A stretch of 64,000 nt of DNA from Paragyromitra xinjiangensis (Eukaryota; Ascomycota; Pezizomycetes; Pezizales; Discinaceae): the NCBI GenBank assembly GCA_038503065.1, contig JBCAMK010000001.1, positions 186,001 through 250,000 of the forward strand, given 5' to 3'. How positions within the stretch are numbered: the stretch's first letter is position 1; each line of letters begins with the position of its first letter. The notes below the pieces were generated by a model. That model worked only from the letters and a program-made list of their open reading frames with translations, was not told the origin of the DNA and did no database searches. A program made the position numbers and the translations under genes. Shown piece after piece: positions 1-12,100 of the stretch.

Positions 1-439
1 CCTCGATAGCTAAATCTAATATCCATCACTCCTTTACCGTAGGAAACAGATTTTAGCGCTTCCGTTCGGTGCTTTTGCGACGGCGAAAATTCATTCGTCA
101 CACTGTAAAAAATACACTATAGCGAGCCTCAATTAAGTTTTCACCATCAATGCTTAGCGCTATTTCAACCAACCCCAAGCTCCACATGTATGATGTTCAT
201 ATCTCCCAAAGGAAGACAAGGGATAGAAATTTACAGCGCTCTTTAGTTAAACTAATCGTTAACACTCAGGAACCGAGACTTGTTCCACATCTACCCCTAA
301 ATTTTCAACCGATTGTAACATCCGTCGAAAGCCATATTTATCCTTAGACCGAACTTTCCTCTCTAGCTTAGTTGTTTGTGTATCCCGGGTAATAATGCGG
401 GTTTATATTTTACAAAGGCAAGCCATAGTCACAAAACAT
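1..439. other. Gene-free left edge
   Basis: No reading frame with protein-like composition, no splice-site-supported exon and no repeat is visible in this stretch. It ends at the first tRNA-Gln gene. Confidence 0.5.
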
Positions 440-511
440 GGTTTTGTAGTGTAATGGCTAGCACCCGGGATTCTGATTCCCGTAATCTGGGTTCGACTCC
501 CAGCAAGACCT
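440..511 (+). tRNA. tRNA-Gln (CTG anticodon), intronless
   Basis: Decodes CAG codons as glutamine. The acceptor stem pairs GGTTTTG (440-446) with CAAGACC (504-510), with one G-U pair, and T511 is the discriminator. The anticodon arm is CGGGA-TTCTGAT-TCCCG, giving anticodon CTG in a standard 7-nt loop. The T arm carries GGGTTCGACTCCC, which also holds the internal B-box promoter. A T-run follows at once. The mature sequence is identical to that of the tRNA at 48106, which differs only by an intron. Confidence 0.97.
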
Positions 512-515
512 TCAA

Positions 516-522
516 TTTTTTT
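516..522 (+). terminator. Pol III T-run terminator of tRNA-Gln(CTG)
   Basis: A run of seven T residues starts four bases after the tRNA discriminator, as expected for RNA polymerase III termination. Confidence 0.8.
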
Positions 523-1009
523 CCCGACCGCCTCAGTCAACCACGCAAAGCGCCTAAACTTTGCTTCCTAATATTTTTGTACTTTCTACCACTATTTTTA
601 TGAGACTCAATCTCAACTATTAGGATAGGAATTAGCGAGAAACTTGTATCTCGCACTGAGGAGCAGAAACCGGCCCGGTAACGATACCAATGGAAAAATA
701 AGTTATCGCCAAGCAGCCTAGGAGCTTTTCCCAGCGCCCAAATTGTGGGGCTCTCAAAGCGAAAGTGAGGTTGTAGGGTTATTGTACTTTACTCTGAAAC
801 CCTAACCCATATCTAGTTCCAGATTTGAGTGACATACCATGACTTCGGTCGGCACACCCCCGTCACCCAAGAGACAGAAACAGAATTTCCCATAACGTCT
901 TCGACCATACGAAACGCGACCATATCTCTGAGAACCTTTCAATGGTGTATGTGAATTGGTAAAAGTGGTTGCTATGTAATGGTTAAATGCGGAGGCTAGG
1001 CATGTTGAG
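523..1009. other. Spacer between two tRNA-Gln genes
   Basis: About 490 bp separate the two tRNA-Gln genes. I see no gene here. The open frame running antisense through the second tRNA (802-1173, minus) is judged spurious. Confidence 0.5.
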
Positions 1010-1081
1010 GGTTTTGTAGTGTAATGGATAGCACACGGGATTTTGATTCCCGTAATCTGGGTTCGATCCCCAGCAAGACCT
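1010..1081 (+). tRNA. tRNA-Gln (TTG anticodon), intronless
   Basis: Decodes CAA codons. It has the same acceptor stem as the upstream copy (GGTTTTG with CAAGACC) and T1081 as discriminator. The anticodon arm is CGGGA-TTTTGAT-TCCCG, giving anticodon TTG. It differs from the CTG copy at only a few positions (in the D loop and adjoining bases, the anticodon and the T loop), so the two are probably paralogues by local duplication. A T-run at 1095-1101 follows. Confidence 0.96.
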
Positions 1082-1094
1082 TTATTCGCAATTA

Positions 1095-1101
1095 TTTTTT
1101 T
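1095..1101 (+). terminator. Pol III T-run terminator of tRNA-Gln(TTG)
   Basis: Seven T residues, 14 bases beyond the discriminator of the tRNA at 1010. Confidence 0.7.
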
Positions 1102-2364
1102 GCCGCGACCTTCCGGGACTCCAAACGGCTCTAGCAGCACACTAGAACTTGTACCATATTTTTCCCTTCTCAATCTAAACTACGGATACTGATACTTATG
1201 CGGAATAAGGTGATTGTTTGTATGGCGCGCGCTGTCTTAAACCTCGACCAATCATATTGGTGCGTGGAACGCCTCTATCTCACAAATGATGCCAAGAGTC
1301 CCGCATAAAGGAGCCTCTTCCTCCTACCAAAATATGCTACTTCTGGTATTTCCACTATTGGTACTTCTCAATGTAATTTCTATCAAAATTTACTTCCCCT
1401 GGCCTTCTATATATAAGTTTACCTTGGATAGTGAAATATGATGCGATTTCTCCCTGCGTACATCTCATCATGGTCATAGCACCTTTTAGAACGTTCCACT
1501 CTGTGATTTTTACAGCAAAAAGTAGGGTCTGATATATTATAATTCCACAACAACCATTGTTTTCTCTAGCTTATACAAAGCTATTCAGTCTTTACAACAT
1601 GATTCTAGAGACTTCTTAGCTTTGCTTGTGTAATTTGGCTTACTGTGGAACTCGGAATTAGAGTCAGAAAAGGTGGTCGAGGTCTAAAACTGCGCGCGCC
1701 ATAACTTCACTAGCGAAACCTTCTGTGGACGGTCTATCTGATTGGAAGCGATATGAAGAGCGTTTACTAACACAAATGAAAGGCCCTAGTTACATGTAGA
1801 TATGAACCCTTTGAAACTTAGGGATACTACATGTGCTAGAGAAAAATTCCCATAGTTCCTCGATCGATCCTAACCCTAACCCCAACCCTGCAAAGTGACA
1901 AAACCAACCATAAATAATACCGTTTTTGGTATCTCTCTTGAGCACAAAGAGACCCAGCCAACCCTTAAGACATCATTATGATTCTATCTCTATTTCAAGA
2001 GTCCCCTATCGGAACATATGACGCACCTTGTCGAGGTCTAACTTCTGCCGTCGATGGGCTTATGATAAGCCAGACCAGAACGCGACGGGAAGTTCGCCCG
2101 AGACTTCTTCAACCATGGTTCAGCAGGACCCACGAACCCATCATTTGCCGAAAAGAACCAATATCGATATAAAACCGAGTGACCGTCAATGACCCAAATG
2201 ACATATCCACATGACCCCAACCTCGAAGCAGTGATAGATAAAACCTCCTCACCTAGAGCATCTAATCCGGATCTACCTAACCCACCGGCAACTCCCGGCA
2301 TCCGAACGCAACGCGTAACAACGCGAAACCCCTCAACCATCTCTCCCTCCCTCCACCAGTAGCT
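1102..2364. other. Gene-free spacer upstream of the Fta1-like gene
   Basis: No supported gene is visible. It contains a short degenerate telomere-like stretch at about 1869-1889 (two CCTAAC units followed by CCCAACCC), too short to be a telomere relic with any certainty. The last 100 bp before the start codon at 2365 are rich in C and T. Confidence 0.45.
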
Positions 2365-3288
2365 ATGGCATCAAAATCGACATACCCGCTCTATAACACA
2401 ACCTACACCCTCCACCGTCTCTCCCCTCTACACGCATTCCCAGCACTCACCACTCCGGGCCTAAAACAGCATGCGAAAACCCTCCTCTCGATCTTCCGCG
2501 GCGATGTGCTCCGCGGTGTTCGCATCCGTACAGGCGACGACGAAGACGAATCGCTAGGCCGCGCCGGTCGGCTAAAGAGCGTAGTATGGGAGCCGCTTGT
2601 AAGCCAGGAGCGCTGGCAACGGGAAGAGGATGAAGAGGAAGGGAACAACGAGCCACGAGGTGTAGTAGTAGAGATCATCTACGAGAAAGCAACCTACACC
2701 TCGCTCCTACTCCTCCCAACCACACCCTCTCAATCCGAAACTGGGTTCACATCGCTCCCACTGCTGCTCACGCGCCTTCCGAAAAGTCTGCGAGAGACAT
2801 TACTCAAGTATCTTGAAACCACATTCGATACACTGCCGCTACCGTTATCGTTGGATTCAGGTACGCTGAAGAAGATGTTGGAGAAATGGCTTGATGCTAC
2901 GCTGGATGAGGGCGCCGGGAAGGATATACAGCTTGTGTTTTCTGCGCCGCCGCCTGGGGTGACGTTGAAGGCTATTACTATCACGATCCCACGTGCGGAT
3001 GTTATGGGTTTTTTTAGGCGTGGGGAGAGGTTGGTTGCTGCTGGAGCGGATGAGGGGGCGTTTTTTGAGGCATTGAGGATTTATGCGCAGGGTACTATGG
3101 GGTTGGATATTGCTGCGTTGAGTGTGATGAAGGTTGCGTGTGGGGGGTTTGTGTTAGGGGTTGGGGCGGCGGGGGGTGCGGGGAAGGTTAAGATTTTTGT
3201 GCCGAGGGAGGGGGAGGTGGGGGAGAGGGCGGTAGAGGGACTGGTTAAGGGGCTGGTGGAGGCTAGTTTGGTGGCGGCGCTGAGATAA
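2365..3288 (+). CDS. Kinetochore Sim4/CCAN subunit Fta1 (CENP-L family)
   Basis: Intronless, 307 aa. Members of this family belong to the constitutive centromere-associated network (Sim4 complex in fission yeast), where CENP-L/Fta1 pairs with CENP-N/Chl4-type partners at CENP-A nucleosomes. The N-terminal pattern PLYNTTYTLHRLSP followed by KQHAKTLLSIFRGDVLRGVR (residues about 9-53) is the characteristic fungal Fta1 start. Residues 85-100 are acidic. The C-terminus is Gly/Val-rich with no enzyme motif. The ATG at 2365 opens this conserved start, so it is probably correct. The sense strand is strongly C-rich in the first half and G-rich in the last third, a pattern shared with other genes here. 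Family assignment is by recognised N-terminal motif; the rest of the protein is poorly conserved in general. Confidence 0.75.
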   Translation: MASKSTYPLYNTTYTLHRLSPLHAFPALTTPGLKQHAKTLLSIFRGDVLRGVRIRTGDDEDESLGRAGRLKSVVWEPLVSQERWQREEDEEEGNNEPRGVVVEIIYEKATYTSLLLLPTTPSQSETGFTSLPLLLTRLPKSLRETLLKYLETTFDTLPLPLSLDSGTLKKMLEKWLDATLDEGAGKDIQLVFSAPPPGVTLKAITITIPRADVMGFFRRGERLVAAGADEGAFFEALRIYAQGTMGLDIAALSVMKVACGGFVLGVGAAGGAGKVKIFVPREGEVGERAVEGLVKGLVEASLVAALR

Positions 3289-4588
3289 GTTGATAGAACT
3301 TGAGAGGTTTGTTGAGTTTCTTTTGCCTTTTTTCTGGGATTTTGGGTGGGTGGGTTGGCGTAATTTCATTTGTGTGTATGCATGTATGCCTTTGGCTCTG
3401 GGAGGAGGTGAGGCGCTTTGGGTAGAAGCTCCAGGCTCAATGTGTAATTATTGTGAGCTATTGAAGCTGGGGCTCATTTAGACAACCTGTGGTCTAAATA
3501 CAGATATTTTCGTCGGTTCGGATGGTGTTTTCCGTGTTGAGGGAATATCACATCTATCTCGTCACTCGCTGAAGGGAGTTCAACACGAGACACGAGAGCG
3601 TATTGAATGAGTAGTAGTATAATTACCTTGAGAACCAGGGTGTTGACATTAAGGATTAGTGGGTTAAAGTTAAAGACTGATGATGAGATAAGTAAAGGGG
3701 TTTGGGTAGGAAAAATTGGGCAGCGTACGAAAACAAGAGATATCCACTGAAAATCCATTCTCTCCAGCCTAGAGACTTACACTTACACATGAGTTTGCTA
3801 CACGACTACTATAACCAAAGCGGTTGTGTGTGCCAATGATCCATCCATCACAACCCATTACTCACCTCTCCTCTACCCGCAGGAGGCCATAGTGGAGGTT
3901 ACCAATACCTCCACTACCTCAAGTATCGAGGCTACACAAAAAATAAATAAAAAGGCCCGCCAAGCTTAACCCCAAAACTACGCAGGAAACTACCCAAGTA
4001 CCATCTCGAAATATCACTCGCACGCCACACATCGCAAACCCTACGAGACCCAAACGTCACAAGACTACGCATAAATTCCACCTATAGCTATAAAATAAGC
4101 TTACCTCTTAACGTAGCATCCATCCAATCCCCCCAACACTGGCGCCTACCACCCAATATCAACCATCGACCTAATACCCTGCCCACCACCCCCTCCCCCC
4201 CCAACCCGATACAATCACCCCCTAAACAAACCTCCCATATAAAAAACACTAGTCTTAATGCCCCCAACCTCCTCCAAAAGTCCACACAGCATTTACGTCC
4301 GCTTTTACAAATCAACCTCTATCGGCCGAAAACCGAAAACACCCCAGCAACCTGCTGAGAAATCAACCACCAGGAGTACGCGCGATAGCTTCGGCCGGTA
4401 TAGATAGTAGGAATACTACTATAAACTGGTTAATAGCTCGGCCGAGAGGGTGGGGGTTGTCGTTGGGTGTTTGGTGGGGGTTGCTGATAGTATAGAGGTA
4501 GCTTAGAATATAAATATGTTGGAAAAGACCCAAAAGACAGTATCAAAATAACAATATCAATAGAAACACTAACACCACCATTACCACA
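3289..4588. other. Gene-free spacer
   Basis: No supported gene. It contains a C-rich stretch at about 4130-4210 and ends in an A-rich, CA-rich leader just before the start codon at 4589. Confidence 0.45.
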
Positions 4589-5746
4589 ATGTCTAACACT
4601 GCCGCCATCCTCCCATCCGCCAAAGCTCCCCTCGAGCTCAAATCCATCCCCATCCCAGCCCCTAATGACGGCGAAGTCCTTATTAAGGTACCACCCATCC
4701 CCCACCTTTACTACCCACTAACTTCTTAGAATACCGCGATCGGACTAAACCCAGTCGACGGCAAAGTTGCCCGCTGGGCAATTTTCCCAATCAAGTACCC
4801 TGCAATTCTAGGGGCTACAGTAGCGGGTACAATCCAAGAATCCAAGAACCCGCGTTTCAAGGTCGGAGATCGGGTTATGAGTTATCTCCCGCGATATTAC
4901 ACGAAGGATAATCGCCATGGGGCGTTTCAAGAGTATTCTGTTTCCGTTGGACCGGCAATTATGAAGGTGGGTTGGGGATCCTGGTGTGTGGCGTAGGTGC
5001 TGATTGGAATAGATTCCGGATAGTTTGTCGTTTGAGAGGGCTTCTTCGTACCCTATGACCGCCGTTATTGCTGCCGCTGCGCTGTTTAAGGTGTTGGGTC
5101 TCGAGAAGCCGGTTGATTGGAGAAACCCAACTCCGAAAAATGAAACTGTGTTGATCTGGGGCGGATCCACCTCTGTTGGCGGGTATGCTATCCAGCTTGC
5201 TGTAATGGTATATCTCCCCACCCACCCATCCACTCATCTACTAACGTCTTCAAGGCTGGGTATAAAGTCATTACTACAGCATCTCCGCATAACCACGAAT
5301 ACGTCCGCTCCCTAGGTGCCACTGCCGTCTACGACCACTCTACGGACAATGCTGCAGCTATTGCAGCACATGCTCCATTCGCCGGTATTCTTGATAACGC
5401 GGGAGTTCCAGCATCTCATAATGCCATTTTAGAAGTTTTGAAAGTGTTGTGTGCGCCGAATCCGCCATCTGGGATTTTTCATTCGTTGCTTCCGGTGATG
5501 GTTGAGGATCCGGAGTGGCCGGAGAGCGTGAAGAGGCCGCAGGTGTTGTATAATATTAGTGTGGAGGAGAATAGGGAGTTTGCGGAGTGGTTATGGGGTG
5601 AAGGGGGTTTCTTGGAGAGTTTGTTGAGGGAGGAAGGATTGAGGGAGACACCAGTGGAGGTGGTGGGGGGGTTGGAGAAGGTGGATTGGGCGTTGGATGA
5701 GATGTTGAGGGGAGTTAGTGCGAAGAAGTTGGTGGTGGTTGTGTAG
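4589..5746 (+). CDS. Zinc-free MDR oxidoreductase (quinone/enoyl reductase type)
   Basis: Four exons: 4589-4687, 4730-4966, 5013-5207 and 5255-5746, giving 340 aa. The three introns (42-47 nt) have GT-AG ends and CTAAC-like branch sites, and the reading frame runs through cleanly. The protein is a medium-chain dehydrogenase/reductase. It has the N-terminal GroES-like catalytic half (IGLNPVDGK, near residues 37-45; YPAILGATVAG), then the nucleotide-binding half with GGSTSVGG (about residues 162-169) in the place of the usual glycine-rich loop. No structural zinc cysteine cluster is visible, pointing to the quinone oxidoreductase / trans-enoyl reductase branch, which uses NADPH. Such proteins are often stand-alone reductases of unknown substrate; no polyketide synthase lies nearby, so a role in secondary metabolism is not supported. 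The 3' end is strongly G-rich. Confidence 0.85.
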
Positions 5747-6596
5747 GGTTGAAAAGGTAGTTGTTTGCTGGAATATGATGCTTTATTGTCTGAGATTGTA
5801 GTATTTGACTGAGGGGATAGCTAGCTGAATAATAGCAGAAGGACAATAGTAGAAGGACCGGTCCTATCACCAAGAGATTCTATTTCCGACGGGGGAAACA
5901 TCACTATGATCACTAGTAAATGTATATGTAGTTAAGATACATGCAGTGCAGCTTAGCAAGAGCTAGATGAAGTAAATCTAACTCTATCTCCAACATCCGT
6001 GAAACAGTTCTTGAAGCTGTACACATCTGGTCTAACCTGGCTGCAGCCCAACAAGGAAGGACGTTCCTCCAGCTAGATTGGGGGGGTTCTACATACTACG
6101 TACAGCGCTGGTACCCAGAATAGAAATCCCCGTAGAAATACTCGGAAGCGGTGAGCTGGGTCGAGTTACAGTTATCGTTACACATCACCGAGTGATTCCT
6201 TTCTTATCCTCTTATCGACCACAACTGTGAACTGCACAATGTTAAAACCTATTCGAAAAGATCCAATTCACACTAAAAGAATTCGCAGAATCACTTCCAA
6301 CCGTAATAGAAACCACCCAGAGAACTCTCAACAGGAGTGATGCATTTCCCACCTTCCCGACCCGGACACCGCGTTATGGTCCCGTCGTCCCAAACAATTT
6401 TGGCCCAACGAAAAACCTCAACTCAACCCCCAGCCAGGCCCCTACTTCACCTCGTCCCTCCAACTCCAACTCCCTCTTCCTCCCCTCTGCTACCTCTCCA
6501 CACACACCTGTCTCTCTTCTTTCTCCATCCTCTTCCGAATTATCCCCAAAAATCCCTCTCCTCTCTTCTCGAATCTACCTCAATTGATACGCAGTC
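5747..6596. other. Intergenic region and pyrimidine-rich leader of PDH E2 gene
   Basis: No gene is visible from 5747 to about 6330. From about 6420 to 6596 the plus strand is strongly C/T-rich, the usual look of a promoter-proximal leader in filamentous fungi, and leads into the E2 start codon. Confidence 0.5.
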
Positions 6597-8392
6597 ATGT
6601 CGGCCACAGCGGTCCTTTCGAGAGCTTCGTCTCGCGGCCTGGCCTCGTGCTTGAGGAACAGTGGGATCAAGAGTGCTGGCTTACTGAGAGTGTATGTATC
6701 CATCTTATTTTTCCATGAAATTACATCCCTCTCTCATTGCGCAATCGTGAGATGGCGAATTCTGTGATATACATGTAGTGGGGTATCTTTGATGATCTAC
6801 GGCGCACGGATTTTTTTCCTTCTCTCCATCCCTCAATCATTGAGATCGCTGCTAACAGTTTTATAGTAGAAATCAACCTCAATGCCTTTCCGCGCTTTCC
6901 CGATTTTATGCCTCAAAATGTATAATTTTCTATACTACGAAATTACATGTGGAGATGCTAATATGAGATAGCATACCCTCCCCACACCGTCATTACTATG
7001 CCGGCGCTCTCTCCGACAATGACAGCGGGGAATATTGGAGTGTGGCAGAAGAAGCCTGGCGACACTATTTCTCCGGGAGACGTCTTAGTTGAGATTGAGA
7101 CGGATAAAGCTCAGATGGACTTTGAGTACCAGGAGGATGGTGTCCTGGCTAAGGTCCTGAAGGACAGTGGGTCAAAAGACATTGCTGTTGGAAATGTAGG
7201 TTTTTACTTTTTTACTCTGATCTGGGTGTTACGGGGGTTAGGGTAGAGTGCTGACTGTGTGATACAGCCCATTGCCGTTCTTGTAGAAGACAGCGCAGAT
7301 GTTGAGGCTTTTGCCGATTTTACTATCGAGAGCGCCGGTGGCGAGTCTAAGGCTCCTCCCCCACCGAAGGAAGAGGCTTCTGAGTCTTCTGAGCCACCCA
7401 AGCCTGCACCAACTGAGACCAAATCAGAGGAACCTTCCTCCAGCGGTGGTCGCATTGAGACTGTCCTCGAGCGTGACGGCCGTATTGCGATCTCACCTCT
7501 CGCTAAGAAGCTTGCTCTCGAGAAGGGAATCCCAATCAAGGACATCAAGGGAACTGGTGAAGGCGGTCGCATCACCAAGGCCGATGTCGAGAAGGCTGCG
7601 TCAAAGGGTGTCTCCGGAACTGCTGCCTCAGCTGCAGCCTCCAGCACTGACACACCTCTGACCTCCATGCGCAAGACCATCGCCACTCGTCTTACAAATT
7701 CCAAGAACACCAACCCCCACTACTACGTCTCGACAACCCTCTCCGTCGGTAAGCTCCTCAAGCTCCGTGCTGCGCTCAATGCCAGCTCAAAGGGTGAATA
7801 CAAGCTCTCCGTCAACGACTTCCTCATCAAGGCCGTTGCCGCCGCACTCCTCAAGGTCCCTATCGTTAACTCATCGTACCGTGAGGACGAGGGCGTGATC
7901 CGCACCTTCCACACGGCTGATATCTCGGTCGCTGTCGCCACTCCCGTCGGGCTCATGACCCCGATCGTTAAGAACGCTAACGCAAAGGGTCTGGCGAGCA
8001 TCTCACAGGAGGTCAAGTCACTGTCCGGAAAGGCGAGGGACGGAAAGCTGAAGCCGGAAGAGTACCAGGGTGGTACTTTCACTATCTCGAACATGGGCAT
8101 GAACCCGGCTGTTGAGAGGTTCACGGCTATCATTAACCCTCCACAGGCAGGTATCTTGGCGGTGGGGACAGTGAGGAAGGTGGCGGTTGAAGGAAGGGAT
8201 GGTGGTATTGAATGGGATGAACAAATTGTTGTTACTGGATCATTTGATCATCGGTAAGTCTTTACTCTACTGTGGATTTTGTGTGAATTAGAGCTAATAA
8301 TGGTGTTTAGGGTCGTTGACGGAGCTGTCGGTGGAGAGTTCCTGAAAGAGCTGAAGAAGTTTGTAGAGAACCCATTGGAGCTGTTGCTATAA
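6597..8392 (+). CDS. LAT1: Pyruvate dehydrogenase complex E2 (dihydrolipoamide acetyltransferase)
   Basis: Five exons: 6597-6691, 6867-6919, 6972-7195, 7268-8253 and 8311-8392, giving 479 aa. It transfers acetyl groups from E1 to coenzyme A via a lipoyl arm in the mitochondrial matrix. The Arg/Ser/Ala-rich N-terminus (residues 1-50, including ALSRFYASK) is a matrix targeting sequence. The lipoyl domain (about 56-130) starts at MPALSPTM and carries the lipoylated lysine K95 in [12 protein letters not shown] Pro/Ala/Glu/Ser linker follows (140-190), then the E1/E3-binding domain ([12 protein letters not shown], about 205-240), and the catalytic domain ends with FDHRVVDG, whose H452 and D456 are the acyltransferase residues. 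The length is near the usual 455-490 aa. The small second exon (53 nt) was found only by frame continuity: it supplies the presequence end that joins SYPPHTV to the lipoyl domain. Confidence 0.95.
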
Positions 8393-9162
8393 GCCCTGCG
8401 ACCGGTGGTGGGAATGGATGAGGAAGAGTGCTTAGTATAGACGGAGATGTTACAGTGGGGAAGTGGGAAAAGTGGGCATCTTGTGAGCGTAAAAGAAAGC
8501 TTTAGGGATGCTCTTTTGAATTGCATGGCGTGTATAATCAACTTCAACTCTTTTTTTATTTTTTTCCCTCTCCTCGTGTAGCAATTGCAAAGAACAGTAC
8601 AGTGACATGAGTGGATTCGCTCAGGTTTTGCTTTTTTTCTTTTTTCTCTTGCTGCAGGAGGCTCTGCTACGGGTGGACTGATTGGAGAGGTTTCATAAGC
8701 GGGTGATAACGAATCCGATACGGAAGGCGAGATGTGTCCTTTTTGGCGAATCTGGTGAAATGGAGATGCATTTAGTTGGGGTTTTGAATTAAAATACAGT
8801 GAATAGGAGGAAGTGATATAGGGGGAGTACCAAATACATATGTAGGTACAGGTATACTGTGAGGCTGAGTGTCCAAGGAGTGGATGATAGAGTGTTCTTA
8901 CGAAACGGTTAAAATAAAATAAAACCGAAATCCAACTAAACTGGGGCACGACATCATCTCACCTTTCTCTCCCACAACGTGTCTTGACTTCTTTTTCTTC
9001 CCCTTCTCCTTCTTCTACTTCTATTCCCTTTCCTTCCTTCCTTCCTTCCTCATCCCTTTTAGTTTCCTTTTCCTTCTTCTCTTTACTTCTGTCCCGTTCC
9101 ATTCCGGCGCCTTAAGTAGGGTGAGGTTTCCATTCTCTTCGCCATCCACAACCACCGCGACG
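8393..9162. other. Intergenic region with CTTC repeat and leader of Spf1 gene
   Basis: Holds the 3' flank of the E2 gene and a strongly C/T-rich leader from about 8965 to 9110, including a perfect tetranucleotide run of CCTT/CTTC at about 9031-9050. Nothing else gene-like is visible. Confidence 0.5.
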
Positions 9163-12100
9163 ATGGCTTCCTCGACGCCCCCCTATCCACCCACTCCGCC
9201 CATCAAGTACGTTCTCCATCCCCGTACTCCAAACCCCACTAACACAAATCCCAGAAAAGCACTCGTAAACTCGCCCCAAATCGCCTCATCCTCACTCCTC
9301 AACCCACTCCCGCCACTGCTGCGACTCTACACTTGGCCATTCCTTGCGGCCTACCCTGCGCTGTTCGCGCTCTACCTTCCGCAGGAGAGCTATGATCGGT
9401 ATTTTCAGAGCCAGGAGTGGACTGTATTGTACTTTTTGAGCGTGTTTGGCGTGCAGAGTTTAATCTGGTTGGGATGTCATTGGAGTATTGGATGGAGAGC
9501 TTGGATTACGGGGATGAAGGTGGGTTTCTTTCTCTCTGATAGTTAAAGTAGGGTGGGGGCTAATTTCGTAGGCTTCGAGGGTTGAGGATGCTAGGTTGAT
9601 TAAGGTTATGCCGGTTGAGAATGCTGGGGCTGCGGATATTTGCGAACTCGTTCATGATAAGGTTGGTTTTAGAGCTACGGAATCGTGGGGATGTGCTATT
9701 CTAATATGGGTTCTTTACAGACTGGTGATAAAGAGGAGATATCGTTCTTGTTCCAGAAACGGAGGTTTTTGTATTCACCTGAGACGGGAACTTTCTCACC
9801 GCTCATCTATCCGGTCGATAATCACCCGAAACTTGCCGACTACCAGCTCACGCGAGGACTTAAGGGGGAGAAGGAGATTACTCGATTGGCGCATCACTAT
9901 GGTCTTAATTCATTCGATATCCCGGTTCCAACGTTCGGCGAGCTGTTTAAAGAGCATGCTGTGGCGCCGTTTTTTGTCTTCCAGTTGTTCTGTGTCGGGC
10001 TTTGGTGTTTGGATGAGTATTGGTATTATTCGATCTTTACACTGATTATGCTTGTTGCTTTCGAGTCCACGGTGGTGTGGCAGCGACAGAGGACCCTGAC
10101 AGAGTTTCGTGGGATGAGCATTAAGCCGTATCCAATCTATGTTCATCGCTCTAACAAGTGGGTTGAGATCCAGTCAGATCAACTGCTGCCGGGGGACCTG
10201 GTGTCTGTTGGACGTACGAAGGAGGACTCGGGGGTTGCGTGTGATATGGTGTTGATCTCTGGGACGGCGATTGTTAATGAGGCGATGTTGTCTGGGGAGT
10301 CTACGCCACTGCTAAAGGACTCTGTTGCGCTACGACCTGGCGATGCGGATGTGGACGTTGAGGGACTTGATAAGAATGCGATGCTTTATGGCGGAACGAA
10401 GGTTCTACAGATTACCCATAATACTGCGAACCCGGATGATGCGCCGCTGGAGAATAAGTCTGGTGTTAGGCCACCCCCTGATAATGGCGCGCTTGCGGTT
10501 GTCACCCGCACTGGGTTCGAGACGTCGCAGGGGTCGTTGGTTCGGACTATGATCTACTCTACGGAACGTGTATCTGCGAATAACGCCGAGGCTTTGTGGT
10601 TTATTTTATTTCTACTCATGTTTGCGATCGCCGCGAGTTGGTATGTTTGGACTGAGGGAGTGCAGAAGGATCGGAAACGAAGTAAGCTGTTGTTAGATTG
10701 TGTTTTGATCATTACCTCTGTTGTACCCCCGGAACTACCCATGGAGCTGTCATTGGCCGTGAACACGTCTTTGGCCGCTCTGAGCAAATACGCTATCTAC
10801 TGCACCGAGCCGTTCCGGATCCCGTATGCGGGTCGTGTTGACGTCTGTTGTTTCGATAAGACCGGAACCCTCACGGGCGAGGACCTCGTCGTTGACGGCA
10901 TCGCCGGCCTCATCTCTGGCAAAGACGGCATAGCGAAGTTAAAGAAGGTTGAGCAGGTTGGCGGGGAGACCACACTCGTATTGGCTACCGCTCATGCGCT
11001 CGTTAAGCTCGATGAAGGCGAGGTTGTCGGTGATCCTATGGAGAAGGCTACTTTATCTGCACTCGGATGGACTCTCGGTCGTGGCGATACATTGACTAGC
11101 AAGGCGACTGCGTCTGCTCCCGGAAGCGGGTTTGCGTCTCCGGCTGGGATTGTTCAGATTAAACGGAGGTTCCAGTTCTCGTCACTGCTTAAACGCCAGA
11201 GCTCCATTGCGTCAGTCATGATTAATCGTGGTGGGAAGAAGTCGAGAGCTACGTTTGTGGGCGTTAAGGGTGCGCCGGAAACAGTCAGGAAAATGTTGGT
11301 TGAAGTTCCAGAGGACTATGAGGAGACTTTTAAGTACTTTACGCGTCGTGGATCCCGTGTGTTGGCGCTTGGGTATAAGTATCTTTCCACCGAGGGTGAG
11401 ATGGGGACTGCGAAGGTTAATGCGCTGAAGAGGGAGGAGGTCGAATCGGGTTTGACGTTTGCTGGTTTTTTGGTCTTGCAGTGTCCGTTAAAGGATGATG
11501 CAAAGAGTACTGTTCGGATGTTGAATGAGAGTTCGCATCGGGTGGTTATGATTACTGGGGATAATCCATTGACGGCTGTGCATGTTGCGAGAGAGGTCGA
11601 GATTGTGGATCGGGACGTGTTGATTTTGGATGCACCGGAAGAGGGGACGGCTGGCGATCATGGTGAGTTTTAGTCCTGGGTTGGTGATTGGATGGTTAGT
11701 GCTAATGGCGGGTTAGAATTGGTTTGGAGGAATGTTGAGGAGACTACGATTATCCCGGTTAACCCGAGTGAGCCGATTGATAAGGAGATTCTGAAGAATA
11801 AGGATATCTGTATTACGGGCTATGCACTTGGGAAGATGCAGGAACAGCCCGGCGTCGTTGATCTGCTTCGTCACACTTGGGTCTATGCTCGCGTTTCACC
11901 GCTTCAAAAGGTATGATTTACCTATTCTTAGAGTTTGTATAACGTTCTAACCACCACCAGGAATTCATTCTCAATGGTCTCAAATCTGCTGGTTACACTA
12001 CACTCATGTGCGGCGACGGAACCAACGATGTTGGCGCACTAAAACAAGCACATATTGGCGTAGCCCTCCTGAACGGCTCCGAAGACGACCTCCGCCGCAT

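Noticed and set aside
802..1173. 123-codon minus-strand frame
   Set aside because: Runs antisense through the tRNA-Gln at 1010; no protein features.
1869..1889. Telomere-like CCCTAA units
   Set aside because: Only about two imperfect units; too short to support a telomere or fusion point.
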